Made by a program: the position numbers and the translations under genes. DNA of 64,000 nt, taken from Icerya purchasi. Taxonomy: Eukaryota; Arthropoda; Insecta; Hemiptera; Monophlebidae. This document shows positions 39,260 through 49,157 of this stretch, in pieces (within the stretch, counting starts at the first letter, position 1; each line of letters starts with the position of its first letter). Location: positions 443,456,792 to 443,520,791 of the forward strand of contig CM077115.1 in the NCBI GenBank assembly GCA_039619475.1, written 5' to 3'. Under the pieces are notes generated by a model, which saw only the letters and a list, made by a program, of their open reading frames with translations, did not search any database and was not told where the DNA came from.

Positions 39260-40750
39260 ATGAGATTTTCCTCTTCAGCAATCAAAAGACTAAACCTGCT
39301 GAAAGCTTTATCTCCAACCAAATGGGGCGGTGATCCTTATGTCCTTATTTCTCTATATAAATCTATTATCCGCTCAAAATTTGATTACTGTTCATTTCTC
39401 TATGGTTGTGCCTCTAAGTCCCGACTCTCTAAATTGGATGTAATCCAAAACTCTTGCCTTCGTCTCTGTCTTGGTACTCTTAAATCCTCTCCAGTTCCAG
39501 CAGTCCTTGCCGAATCTAACACACCACCCCTTTTTATCCGAAGATCTTACTTAGGCTATCGTTTTCTTACTAAGCGTCTCCCACTCACCTCCTCTACTCT
39601 TATCCATTCCTATCTTTCCATTTCTAGGAACTGGCGTTTCGTACCTAGAAAAATTCCAATTCTTTCTCTCATTTCTCTACGGCTCAGTTCGTTTTGTCCT
39701 TACATAATGTCCTTTGCCAATCTCCCTTATTTCACTTTTAATTTCGCCGATCTCTGCCATCCTCCAAATATGTTTACTGTTCCTACGCTCTCTAAGTTTC
39801 TTCCGCAGGCCCTAATCATACAGGAATTCCGCAGTTATATCAATTCTGATTTTCCCTTGCATGTAACTGTGTTTACAGATGGCTCGAAGAAACCGGATGG
39901 TGTCGGTGCTTCGTTTATCCTCCCAGATTTTGGCTTTTCAGAATCTTTCTGCTTACCTTCTTTCTGCTCCATATTCACAGCCGAACTGATGGCTATCCTA
40001 CGTTCCATTATTTTCATTTCCTCTAATCACATTTCCTCCAAATTCTTGATTATATCGGACTCCATAACCGCCCTTCGGGCCATTTGCTCTCCCCTTCCTG
40101 ATTATTCCTGTGATTTCATTATACTCCGCATTCGCTCACTTATCCACGCTCTTTCTTCCCTTCATTCTATTCAAATTGATTTGCTGTGGGTTCCTAGCCA
40201 TTCGGGCATCTGCGGTAATGAAGCGGCGGACTCATTGGCTCGGGCTGCTGCCTATTCTCACTTCTTTTTTAAAAAAGTCCCTTCGTCCAATATCCTTCCT
40301 CTGTGCAAAGATTTTCATCTTAGGTTTTGGTCGGATATGTACGTTTCCTCTTTCTCTAACAATCGCTCTTTCTATCTGTCTGTCCAACCTAGTATTCCTG
40401 CCAATCCGTGGTTCTCTTTGTTTCCTTCACTTCGTCGTTCTGTTGTTGTCTCCGTTATTCGCTTGCGCTTTAACCATTCTCTGCTGCCTTCCTCCCGTTT
40501 TCGTTTTTCCTTGGTTTCCTCTCCATATTGTCCTCTCCACTCGAACGAAGAGCATGTTTGCGATGCGGACCATGTGTTCTTTGAGTGTTCATCTCTTTCT
40601 GCTGAGTGCTCGGCTTTCTACTTTAGTTTGCTGGGACTTGGTCTTCCTACTCCGTACTGCGCCTCTCATGTTCTATCTCTTCCCTCTCCACAAATTGTTC
40701 CTATTATTTGTTCCTTTCTCCTAACAATATCTGATCGTATCAGGATATAA
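39260..40750 (+). CDS. I-like LINE polyprotein C-terminus: RT connection, RNase H, zinc-knuckle tail
   Basis: An uninterrupted 496-codon frame from the 3' part of a non-LTR retrotransposon polyprotein. Residues about 4-95 are the region after the RT thumb (IKRLNLLKAL, SIIRSKFDYCSFLYG, KLDVIQNSCLRLCLG, AESNTPPLFIRR), typical of the I superfamily. Residues 203-330 form RNase H with all acidic residues kept: FTDGS (D207), AEL (E242), SDS (D267) and NEAAD (D324), plus WVPSHSG (H314). The tail has C424, C434, H438 and C443 in a knuckle-like HVCDADHVFFEC. The first few codons (ATGAGATTTT) are probably host flank, so this ATG is not a real start. The RT catalytic core is missing, so the copy cannot transpose. 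Translated through the wrong frames this element gives a 204-codon shadow, which I ignore. Confidence 0.85.
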   Translation: MRFSSSAIKRLNLLKALSPTKWGGDPYVLISLYKSIIRSKFDYCSFLYGCASKSRLSKLDVIQNSCLRLCLGTLKSSPVPAVLAESNTPPLFIRRSYLGYRFLTKRLPLTSSTLIHSYLSISRNWRFVPRKIPILSLISLRLSSFCPYIMSFANLPYFTFNFADLCHPPNMFTVPTLSKFLPQALIIQEFRSYINSDFPLHVTVFTDGSKKPDGVGASFILPDFGFSESFCLPSFCSIFTAELMAILRSIIFISSNHISSKFLIISDSITALRAICSPLPDYSCDFIILRIRSLIHALSSLHSIQIDLLWVPSHSGICGNEAADSLARAAAYSHFFFKKVPSSNILPLCKDFHLRFWSDMYVSSFSNNRSFYLSVQPSIPANPWFSLFPSLRRSVVVSVIRLRFNHSLLPSSRFRFSLVSSPYCPLHSNEEHVCDADHVFFECSSLSAECSAFYFSLLGLGLPTPYCASHVLSLPSPQIVPIICSFLLTISDRIRI

Positions 40751-40834
40751 GTGATTCCTTCCTATTCTAATTGTTTCTGGGTAAAGGTCCCTGGTTGACA
40801 AGCCCAAAAAAAAAAAAAAAAAAAAAAAAAGGGA
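39270..40834 (+). mobile_element. I-like LINE copy, 5'-truncated, with poly-A tail
   Basis: LINE homology starts near 39270. The stop is at 40748, followed by a short 3' UTR (gtttctgggtaaaggtcc) and an A-run at 40806-40830. An 8-base repeat, 'gagatttt', lies at both sides (39262-39269 and 40835-40842) and could be the target duplication, although a few bases separate it from the A-run. Related 3' ends occur at about 7.0, 9.9, 48.4, 52.7 and 59.3 kb. Confidence 0.75.
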
Positions 40835-40844
40835 GAGATTTTAT

Positions 40845-40904
40845 AAATTCGACGCTATCGTCCTTTTAGAAATTCGACGCTATCGTCCTTTTAGAAATTC
40901 GACG
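40845..40904. repeat. 25-bp tandem repeat, 2.4 copies
   Basis: The unit 'aaattcgacgctatcgtcc' plus 'ttttag' occurs twice in full (40845-40869 and 40870-40894), with a third partial copy, just outside the LINE poly-A tail. Confidence 0.85.
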
Positions 40905-41463
40905 TAGTTGGATTGTAACGGAATAAATGCTATTAAAAAATAAAACACAAAAAAAAAAAAAACTCAATTAAAACTTACGCAACTGAGAAGGGGTTTAAAG
41001 GAATACAAATGACTTACGGCGCAAAACAAGATTAAAATCCAGAGCTGTAGCTTCTTAAAGTTGACAAGAAAAGTTCCAAATATAGAAACGCTGTAGGCGG
41101 ACACGAAAGCGCCATCCGGTACACAACGGAAACCGTCTTTTTTTTCCTAATTTTTCCACGTTTTTCAGAAATTCTTATCTTTCAAAACTGTACGGCGCGT
41201 GCATGTTTGATAATTTTGTTTTCAACTCGAAAGTATTAAGAAAAAGGTTAAAAATCGTAATGAAGTTCTTCCAACTGGAACCGTCTAGAATCTGATAGTT
41301 GGGATCTCAACTGGCACACATCTTAATTTATACATGATAATAACAGCGAACAAACTTCGCCGAAGACAAAAAAAAAAGAAACGATAGGCACGCTAACGGC
41401 CTCTTGGCATATTGGAATATGCGGGGAACGCTGCAAATTACAGGGTTATATTTTTAGGGGGGG
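40905..41463. other. No recognisable gene
   Basis: AT-rich DNA between the LINE tail and the tRNA-like sequence, with short A-runs. Nothing is supported on either strand. Confidence 0.45.
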
Positions 41464-41545
41464 AATGTCGTCACGATATCGGCTATCATCTGCTAGAACG
41501 CTCGGCTTCCGATACGGAAGTCACCGTTTCGATCCCGGGCGACAA
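41464..41545 (+). repeat. tRNA-like sequence, probable SINE head
   Basis: The segment has an A-box-like 'tatcggctatcatctgctag' (about 41477-41496), an anticodon-stem-like 'ggcttccgatacggaagtc' and a B-box-like 'gtttcgatccc' (41526-41536), spaced as in a tRNA gene. The acceptor and T stems pair only partly, and the D arm is too long. A tRNA-derived SINE head or a tRNA pseudogene fits better than a working tRNA gene. Confidence 0.42.
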
Positions 41546-41681
41546 TAAAAATTACGTAAAATTAAATTAAATACTCGCTAATAGAATCATATCGAAGGTA
41601 ATGGCGAACACGCATTGATATGCGCCCTGGTTAGTATACGAGCAGCCCACTTAAGATTGTGCACTTGTATATCGATAAATC

Positions 41682-41892
41682 CAGGCCCGAATTAAGTGTA
41701 TGATAGGCCCGGGGCTACGAAAATATTAGGGGCCCTTTTCGGAAGTAACAAAATTATCAGTTTTATAGAATAACTAAATTTTCTTTAATTTAATTTAATT
41801 ATATTATTTTGAATTCACAAATTAACATATAATTATTAATGTAAACAAAACTAAATATGATATAGACATTGGGTAGAATTTTCGATGCCAAA

Positions 41893-41930
<38 letters not shown>

Positions 41931-42289
41931 AATTTTAAACAATGAATTTTTTTCTTGTTTTTTTTTTTATGCAAATTCTTGTATAATATCGTTAAAATCT
42001 ACTGAACGGAGAAAATCTGCTTCGATCGTTAATCTTGACAATGCTGATAATCTATCACACAACATGGTTGATCTGTACATATTTTTTATTCTTTCTAATA
42101 TCGAAAAATAACTTTCCGCCTCACAATTTGTAATCTGTATAGTTACAAATAATAGTCTATATGCAATATAAATGATTGGAAAAACATCTATTATTGCATG
42201 TTTAACCAACTATGTCGGAAGTGGGAACCTCTTTATAAGGCGGGGCCCGGGGCTGCAGCCCCTCTAGCCCATCCTTAAATCCAGGATTG
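41682..42289 (-). mobile_element. Internally deleted hAT element, 608 bp, with 8-bp duplication
   Basis: A perfect 8-base duplication, 'gataaatc', flanks the element (41674-41681 and 42290-42297). The ends are short hAT-like inverted repeats (CAGGCC..GAATTAAG on the left, CAATCCTGGATTTAAG as complement on the right). The minus-strand left half keeps only the C-terminal dimerisation domain of the transposase. The right end joins directly to it, so the DNA-binding and catalytic parts are deleted. A (TA)n/(TG)n tract lies at 41895-41930. Confidence 0.82.
41967..42209 (-). pseudogene. hAT transposase C-terminal dimerisation domain fragment
   Basis: About 80 codons encode the hATC domain, the dimerisation segment ending most hAT transposases. 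It shows NCEAESYFSILERIKN, then YRSTMLCDRLSALSRLTIEADFLRS and a natural-looking end (DFNDIIQEFA, stop). The pattern NCEAE.sFS.L.RIKN..RSTM...RLs.L..L.IE is the family signature. The frame is open but has no upstream catalytic part, so it is a remnant. It is related to the hAT transposases behind many ZMYM-like domesticated genes. Confidence 0.78.
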
Positions 42290-42297
42290 GATAAATC

Positions 42298-43083
42298 AAA
42301 CATTCGCAATATCAATTCCGAATGTAGTCTTGCGTGTGTGTACACATTCGTACTGCATATAAACAATTGCCTAGTACACACTAAATACATCTGTACAGCT
42401 GAAATGTACGACTATACAGGTGGTAGTCGCCGACGCTCAGGAATGAAGTATGGCACCACACTATGAACGATGAATTTTTAGGGGGAGGAAAATGTGTTAC
42501 TATTAAAAATAATAAAATTAAGTTTGCACTGATTCCGCGGAGGTCAATGTTACCACATTTCAAAACATCGATGCCCGAGATACTTTTTCAATGTAGAGCC
42601 GTAATTTTGGCGCTAAGCATTTCAGACAGAAAGGTAAAACAGCCTGCACAATTTATAGTCCCGAACGCTCTCAAATTCTGTAATACGTCTACATCAAAAG
42701 TTAAAACGACTTAAAAAATATATAATGTTAAATTATTTGAAAATAGATAACAAAAAGTACCCACTTCAAGATTTACTCTAAAAATTTTATAAAAACGGGC
42801 TAAAAAGTAAAAAATAATTTCATTCCCGATAAAATATATTTTACGGCAAAATAATATACTGAAGAGATTATTATAATTATTCTTAGACATCATTAATACG
42901 AGTACTTATTAAGGTTGATAGAAAATTCAAGCCGCAGCAATAATTAAAAACCATATTAAATGAGCACAACAACATAATCACTCGTGTTCTCTATAAGTCA
43001 AGTACTGGAAGAAACATCAAGAATATTTAATGCGGCGGGTTTTAATTATTACTGGTTACGAAATAACAACAACTGTATATTAA
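42298..43083. other. No recognisable gene
   Basis: AT-rich DNA between the hAT remnant and the inverted-repeat unit. Frames of 60-83 codons have no recognisable motif. Confidence 0.45.
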
Positions 43084-43336
43084 TTACAACGTAATTCTTA
43101 GGCTACCCCCCATTCGAAAAAATGTCCCCCAATTTTATGTAACGTTTGTTATATTTTGTAGGATTTTTGTTATTGTTATTTAAAAAATGTCACAATTTTA
43201 TGTAATGAAATATGTAACGAAAAATGTAACGAAAAAATGTCTTAATTTTATATAACGGAAGGTAAATGTTAGAATAGGATTTTTGTGATTATGTTATTTT
43301 TTGTGTGTGTTGATTCCAGTAAGAATTACGTTGTAA
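43084..43336. repeat. Inverted-repeat-bounded unit, 253 bp
   Basis: 'ttacaacgtaattctta' (43084-43100) is repeated as its perfect complement at 43320-43336. Between them the phrase 'aattttatgtaacg' and variants recur three or four times (about 43134, 43195, 43250), alongside 'gaaaaaatgtc' phrases. It could be a MITE. No clear target duplication is seen. Confidence 0.6.
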
Positions 43337-43389
43337 ATTTTGATCATTTGATACAAAGTATAGAAGAGAAAGAGACAGGAATGAAAGCG

Positions 43390-43460
43390 GGAGGGGTCAA
43401 AGGGCACAGCCCCTTGCGAGGCCAAAGTGGCCGAGTTTATATATATATATATATTAAAAG
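43390..43460. repeat. Dispersed repeat fragment ending in (TA)n
   Basis: 'ccttgcgaggccaaagtggccgag' followed by a TA tract. A near match, 'cttgcgaggcacaaagggcc', occurs at about 4837 and is also followed by a short simple repeat (tacatacatac). The pair marks a dispersed family of unknown type. Confidence 0.4.
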
Positions 43461-43489
43461 AAACTAAATAGTAATCAGTAAGTTATGAC

Positions 43490-43753
43490 CATTGGCGTAC
43501 GCAGGATTTGTCCCAGGGGGGCTAAGAGTAGCTTATGGGAAGAAAATGTAAAGGCAGAGGTCGAACATCTCTCATTTATATATTTATTTTTGTGTAAAAT
43601 GTATTATTTAAAAACACACTTTATATTTTTATCAAATATTAATTTTTACTGCCAAAAATTTTGCCATTATTATTAACAGTGTCCATTTATTCTCCCTGGG
43701 GGGGGGGGGGGGGACTGCAGCCCCGTGTAGCACCTTCTTTGGGTGCGCTAATG
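43490..43753. mobile_element. hAT-type MITE, 264 bp
   Basis: The ends read CATTGGCGTACGCA (left) and CATTAGCGCACCCA (right, as complement). Flanking 8-mers are 'gttatgac' (43482-43489) and 'gttgtgac' (43754-43761), a duplication with one difference. Each end carries a G-rich tract, the right one with a 16-G run near 43698. No coding capacity. Confidence 0.68.
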
Positions 43754-43761
43754 GTTGTGAC

Positions 43762-44863
43762 TATACAGTTAAAGTAAACAGATAGTATTATAGAATAATC
43801 ATTATTTACTTCTGAAGTTGCAAAGAAAAAATTAAAAAAGTGTTCATATAGGAAATAAACAGAAATCATTTAAGCAACAAATGAAATCTAAGCGGCGTTA
43901 GAATTTCACAATATTGATAATGATTTTGGATATACGTGTAATTATGTATTTTAGATTAGCAATGCTTAACAATCCCGCAATTACGAAAACCACAAAATAA
44001 ACAATCTATGTTCCTAAAAAAAAAAAAACAAAAACAAAAAAAAAATAAAAAAAATATGATAACATTTTTTCTTTTTTTTTAAATTAGAAATAATAGAGAT
44101 GATCGCTCAAAATTATATTTAAAGTTGAAAAATAAAACAATTAATAAATGTTTTTTTGTTTTTTTTAACTAATAAATAATCAGCTATTATTGTTTAATCG
44201 TTGTAAATCAATTTACGAAAATACCGTACTTTCAGATTTGGATGGAAAAAAATTTTCCGCATACATTAACATTTGTCTGCCTTCGTTTCACTAGGGCTTA
44301 TCTGCATGACTGTAAAACATTTATTTCTAATTCCATAACGGCGTTTATCGCTTTTCTTTTTTTTCCCAATAATAAAAATGTGTTAAACGCTACTTTCAAC
44401 ACGGAGAAAATAACAAAGGAGGATAAAAGTTAATTAGCCGAAAAATATGTTAGGAACTTGGTTTTTTTCAATAAAAACAACTGTTCTACCGCAGCACATT
44501 CGCTGCTTCGACATATTTTTTAACGCATTCCGCTAATTTCGGAAAAAATTTTCGCATAAAACAATGACACAAACAATCCGCCGTATTCTGGTTATTACGA
44601 ATTTCGCACACACCGTCAGAATTCTTGTTCATTTATACTTAGTCAGTCACGTAGGTGCTCCAAAAGTCAGTGAACTAATTGAAAACGAGTTCCGTATTGC
44701 GGCCGAACTTTGTTACGATATTTATTCTCGCGCTACATTGAAGTTCTTTCCTTTTGTTGCCGGAGGGGGGGGAGCAAACGAGACTAGTTCGAAATTTTGA
44801 ACTTAAATTATATCGTGTCGTAACAATATTAAGGGGTAACAGCGCTGAGGAGAAGACGACCAC
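43762..44863. other. No recognisable gene
   Basis: AT-rich, with A- and T-runs near 44017-44050. A 78-codon plus-strand frame at 44564-44800 has no motif I know. Confidence 0.45.
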
Positions 44864-44874
44864 GCGACGAAATC

Positions 44875-44876
<2 letters not shown>

Positions 44877-44905
<29 letters not shown>

Positions 44906-45096
44906 TTATTTTATTGATACAATCTTAATTTATAATTAAATAAGTATCTACTTTAATAAATGTTGCCTTAAACTAAGCCAAATCCGTATGGAAGCAACAG
45001 TCCATTGACCACTGCTCCTAACATATTACATATTTACAATAAATAATAATTACAATCGTACATCTTATATCCTATAATGTATATGTATATATACAT

Positions 45097-45132
<36 letters not shown>

Positions 45133-47013
45133 CTAAATTAAATCTGATGGATGGCGTCGTTTAAGGCGCCTTACGTCTTCTTTGGTGTTAAGAAGTCGAA
45201 TCATTTCTACGTTTACATGTCGATGAATCCGTTTTCCATGTTTAATGGCCATTTGCTTAATAACATCATTGACTGATGTTATATGTAGGTCCCTATGGAT
45301 ATCATTATTACGAGAATAGCGATATGCATCGACTATTGTTCGCAAAATGATGCTCTGCCTCGCCTGAATTTTTGCACGATTTGAATTACTGGTACAACCC
45401 CAGAGCTGTATTCCGTATGTCCATATCGGCATAATGATCTGCCGATACAGAATGCATTTATATCGAACATCCAGTGGCGATCTCCGACCTATCAACCACT
45501 GTAATTGTTTCGCTGTGTGCTTAATTTGTTGGCACTTCATTTTAACGTGCACATTCCACGTAAGACGCCTGTCCAAGTGCATACCTAAATACTTGGCAGA
45601 ATTTACCTGTGGTACAGGTTTATTCCCCAAATATACTTGATAATTTGTCTTTGTTTGGCGGTATGTGAACATAACATATGCTGATTTCTCTTCATTCAGT
45701 TTGACTTTCCAGTCCGTCGCCCACTTCTGTACATTATCCAAAGCATTTTGTAAATTGTTTGTAGCCTCGAGGTGGCTGCTGCTAACGGCTAAAATAGCAG
45801 TATCGTCGGCAAACATAGCTGTCGTTGTACTGTTGTCGGTCGGTAGGTCTTGGCTATATAGAAGATACAACATAGGTCCTAAGACACTACCTTGTGGAAC
45901 TCCAGCCGTAATATTATAAAAGTTCGACGTAGAACTTTCATACGCTACTCTGAACTGACGATTAGCCAAGTACGATTCTAACAATCTACACAGGTTTCCA
46001 GGTAATATTTTGCTCAGCTTAAAGACAAGGCCTTCATGCCACACTTTGTCGAAGGCTTGCGCAATATCCAAAAAAACTGTCGGACAGTATTTCTTGTCTT
46101 CAAACGCTTTATTTATGACAGACGTAACTCTGTGAACCTGGTCAATTGTCGAATGATGTTGTCGAAATCCAAACTGATGAATCGGCAGATCTTCTCCAAT
46201 CAGCGGTAACAATCTCTTCAACAGTAATTTTTCAAATAACTTGGATATCACCGGTAAAAGTGATATAGGTCTATACGATGTTACTTCAGAATCTGGCTTA
46301 TTCGGTTTCTTAAGCATTATAATTTGCGCTGTTTTGAAGCAAGACGGAATGTGTTCGAGACGCGTACATGCATTAAAGAGGTAGGTCAACATGACAATAC
46401 CTTTTTTTGATAATTCTTTTAAAACTTCTGGGGATATTTCATCGATTCCGGGAGTTTTCTTTGAATTGATATTTTTATCGATTTCTCTGGCTATCTCATA
46501 CGGTGTAAATGTAGTTAATCGTTTGTTTTCGTTATATGTGATGGTGATGTCCACATCAGAGTCAATATCATGAGGCTGGAACACGTGCGTCAAGTAATGT
46601 GCAAATAGTTCCGCTTTTTCGTTATCTTGTCTCGCCCAATTTCCAACTTCATCTCGGAGTGGAGGAACATGCTTGACAGGACGTTTAATTCGACGGGTCG
46701 CTTTCCAGAGAGAATAATCTTTATCAGCAAATGGACTCAGTCCCTCTAAGTAATTTGCGAACGTTTTGTTTTTTATATTTTTTATCAGCATATTGAGCTG
46801 CCGACTGATTCGATTAAATGTGTTCTTATCTTGTGGATCACGCGAGTTGTGCCATTTGCGTCTTGCTGTTCTCCTTTCTGAAATTTTACGACGTACTTCT
46901 AAAGGAAGTGTGATTTCCTGTGCAGTATTAACCACTGGTTCCGGAGTAGAAACTTTTGCTGCTTCGCGAATTGCTTCTATGAAACATGCAAATTGTTCCT
47001 CCAGTTCACTGTT
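44877..47013 (-). mobile_element. Jockey-like LINE, 5'-truncated, 13-bp target duplication
   Basis: A perfect 13-base duplication, 'gcgacgaaatctt', flanks the insert (44864-44876 and 47014-47026). On the minus strand the element starts inside the polymerase frame at 47013 and ends in poly-A (T-run at 44877-44902). The 3' UTR (44903-45132) carries a (TA)n tract at about 45098-45130. The duplication, poly-A and truncation are the hallmarks of target-primed reverse transcription. The intact duplication and open frame make it the youngest-looking insertion here. Confidence 0.9.
45133..47013 (-). CDS. Jockey-like reverse transcriptase, N-truncated but open
   Basis: The frame is open from the truncation point at 47013 to a stop at 45133 (26 codons before the first GTG at 46935, then 600). 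In the 600-residue numbering the RT domain spans about 200-460: YRPISLLPVISKLFEKLL (221-238), HQFGFRQHHST (253-263), FLDIAQAFDKVWH (288-300), GVPQGSVLGP (345-354) and the catalytic FADD (375-378). The Asp in FLDI and both Asp in FADD are kept. The thumb-like C-terminal part contains W..H......QIKHTAKQLQWL and IWTYGIQLWGC. The N-terminal endonuclease and ORF1 are absent, so the copy cannot move on its own. The wording is closest to the Jockey clade. No RNase H follows, as expected for that clade. Confidence 0.88.
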   Translation of the reverse strand, partial: NSELEEQFACFIEAIREAAKVSTPEPVVNTAQEITLPLEVRRKISERRTARRKWHNSRDPQDKNTFNRISRQLNMLIKNIKNKTFANYLEGLSPFADKDYSLWKATRRIKRPVKHVPPLRDEVGNWARQDNEKAELFAHYLTHVFQPHDIDSDVDITITYNENKRLTTFTPYEIAREIDKNINSKKTPGIDEISPEVLKELSKKGIVMLTYLFNACTRLEHIPSCFKTAQIIMLKKPNKPDSEVTSYRPISLLPVISKLFEKLLLKRLLPLIGEDLPIHQFGFRQHHSTIDQVHRVTSVINKAFEDKKYCPTVFLDIAQAFDKVWHEGLVFKLSKILPGNLCRLLESYLANRQFRVAYESSTSNFYNITAGVPQGSVLGPMLYLLYSQDLPTDNSTTTAMFADDTAILAVSSSHLEATNNLQNALDNVQKWATDWKVKLNEEKSAYVMFTYRQTKTNYQVYLGNKPVPQVNSAKYLGMHLDRRLTWNVHVKMKCQQIKHTAKQLQWLIGRRSPLDVRYKCILYRQIIMPIWTYGIQLWGCTSNSNRAKIQARQSIILRTIVDAYRYSRNNDIHRDLHITSVNDVIKQMAIKHGKRIHRHVNVEMIRLLNTKEDVRRLKRRHPSDLI

Positions 47014-47026
47014 GCGACGAAATCTT

Positions 47027-48392
47027 AGCAGTAAAAAATGTAACGAAATTAAATTAGTTCTTTCTCATTTTCTGTCTCATATTCATAATCACGTGAAACA
47101 TAAGTGCCTAATTTATGCATTAAATACAAAATCATCGCTTACTTAATAGGATGATTAAATAATACTGAATCGCGTAGAACAAACATATTCTGTTAATACA
47201 TATTGTCCCCGTTTTTGATTACACCGAGATAACCTACAATCTCTACACTGTTTTCTTTACGATTCAGATAATTGTAATGTTAAAACAAAACTTCGCCTCC
47301 TCATCGTATAATAATAAAAGATAACGACCATGTAGCTATTAAGAAAACTATTAATTTTTAAAACGAATTGTTTCGCGTTATATCTTGCGGCTCTACTGTA
47401 TACAACATTACATCCTCTTTGAATTGCTCATTAATGGGGTATAAATCATGATGTGTTCTCGCATTTTTTGCTGCTCAGATATTTAGTCGCGATTGGCTAT
47501 TCTAAGACTCGGCCGATCATTCGGATGATTATGGCCAACAAGCTTCAAGTCGAAACCAAGAAGTTTACACTAAAATTTCAAAAGCAAAAAAAAACGGAGA
47601 AAGGTAATAAACGAAAAAAGCGAACGGACGCCAACTGGTATATATTATTATTAGGGTACATACGAAAGTAATTGGCCAACTGGTAACTAATAGCCAACCA
47701 GCAGGACACCCAACAAAAATCTTATAAAAATGTATAATTTCGACCTCAGTATGTTTCTCAGCTTTTTTTCTATCCTCTACCGGCTAGACAACGTAAACTA
47801 TTGTTTATTTTCTCGCGAGCCGGTAAAAACAACTCCTCATTAAGTACTAATTAAAGATGGCATTTTGAATTTAATCAGGCTCTGCCTAAAAACACGCATT
47901 ATTATTCAAAATTATTAACCGCGTCATCGATTTTATTTTAATTACCCTGATTGAGAATACACGTTAATTGTTTTTATAAGGGGGCGCATTTGCAAAATTT
48001 AATTTATCGATGAGAGAAATAAAACAAGAAACCCTTAAAATCTGTTAGCTAAGAAAACAACAAAGATCACATACTGAATTCAGATCCAGATATGAATATC
48101 ATTTACTATAATACCTGAAAAGGTGGGGCTTCCTCCGTATCTTCCGTTTCTTTTAACATTTTTATTTGCTATATTAAATATCTATCGTGGCGCACTCGAA
48201 AATAACGAAATATTATCTAATATTTCGTTATTTTTTCAACATTTTAATGCGATTTTCAGGAACACTTAGTACATATATCGATAGAATGTTACCGTGCAAC
48301 AGATATACAGCGATAAATACGTGGCATTACATTATAAAATTACTCTTATGTCGTGTAGGTTTTCTTATAAGTAGTACTGATCCGTAAGCGTG
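47027..48392. other. No recognisable gene
   Basis: AT-rich flanking DNA after the Jockey insertion. Short frames have no known domain. Confidence 0.45.
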
Positions 48393-48700
48393 TTTTTTTT
48401 TTTTTTTTTTTTTTTTTTTTTGGGCTCGTCAACCAAGGACCTCTACCCAGAAACAAAAGGTAAGAAGTCGGTTATATTTTGATCCGATCAGAAATTTTAT
48501 CTAAAAAGGAACAAATAGCAGGAATAATAATTAGTGGGGAAGGAAAGGATAGGATATAGGAAGCACAATAAGGGGTAGGAAGTCCAAGCTTAAGCAAATA
48601 AGAATACAAGGCAGAACGTTCCACGGAGAGAGGTTATTTACCATCCATACATGAGCATGATAAAAGAAACGTTGAGAAGCACTGGTCCGGATAAATGAAC
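48393..48700 (-). mobile_element. 3' end of an I-like LINE copy
   Basis: A 29-base T-run (poly-A on the minus strand) is followed by 'gggctcgtcaaccaaggacc' and 'acccagaaac', the complement of the 3' UTR seen at 40.77 kb. Inward, 'ggggtaggaagtccaagctt' and 'aaggcagaacgttcc' match the 59.4 kb copy. The remaining coding part is too decayed to read. The long pure A-tail suggests a fairly late insertion. Confidence 0.65.
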
Positions 48701-49157
48701 AGACCGTCGTTGGCCTATGTGTTAGGGTCGCGAAGAAATTACCTGATTTTTTTTTTTTGCGGTTAGCAGTTTTGGTGTCTTCCTTGATTAGCTTTGAAAT
48801 TTAGTTAACAGTTGGCCAATTCCCGAAAAACCGGCTTTCAGATTCAAATATAAAATTTTAGTAAATAAAAAGAAACACATGAAAATACCTAAATTGGATA
48901 ATTACGCGAGTTCAGATAAGAGAAAAGTCGAACTAATAGGAGATAAATTATATTTAAAAACAAACACCCTTTCAAGCCTACATTCCAAAGTGCACTAATG
49001 CGCTTCTAATAAAGTAACTGAATAAGAAATAACTTTCGATTATTAAAAAAACTCAAAAATAAAGTAACCGCTGCTGAATTATGAGATGTGGAATTTCAAA
49101 TGAAATGCTTGAAAAAATTAAAAACGAATTTCCCGTACGTTATAACCAGATTTATTA
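48701..49157. other. No recognisable gene
   Basis: AT-rich; it may include further decayed LINE sequence but I cannot support that. Confidence 0.35.

Noticed and set aside
40110..40724. 204-codon plus-strand open frame
   Set aside because: It is the shifted-frame shadow of the RNase H frame at 39260-40750.
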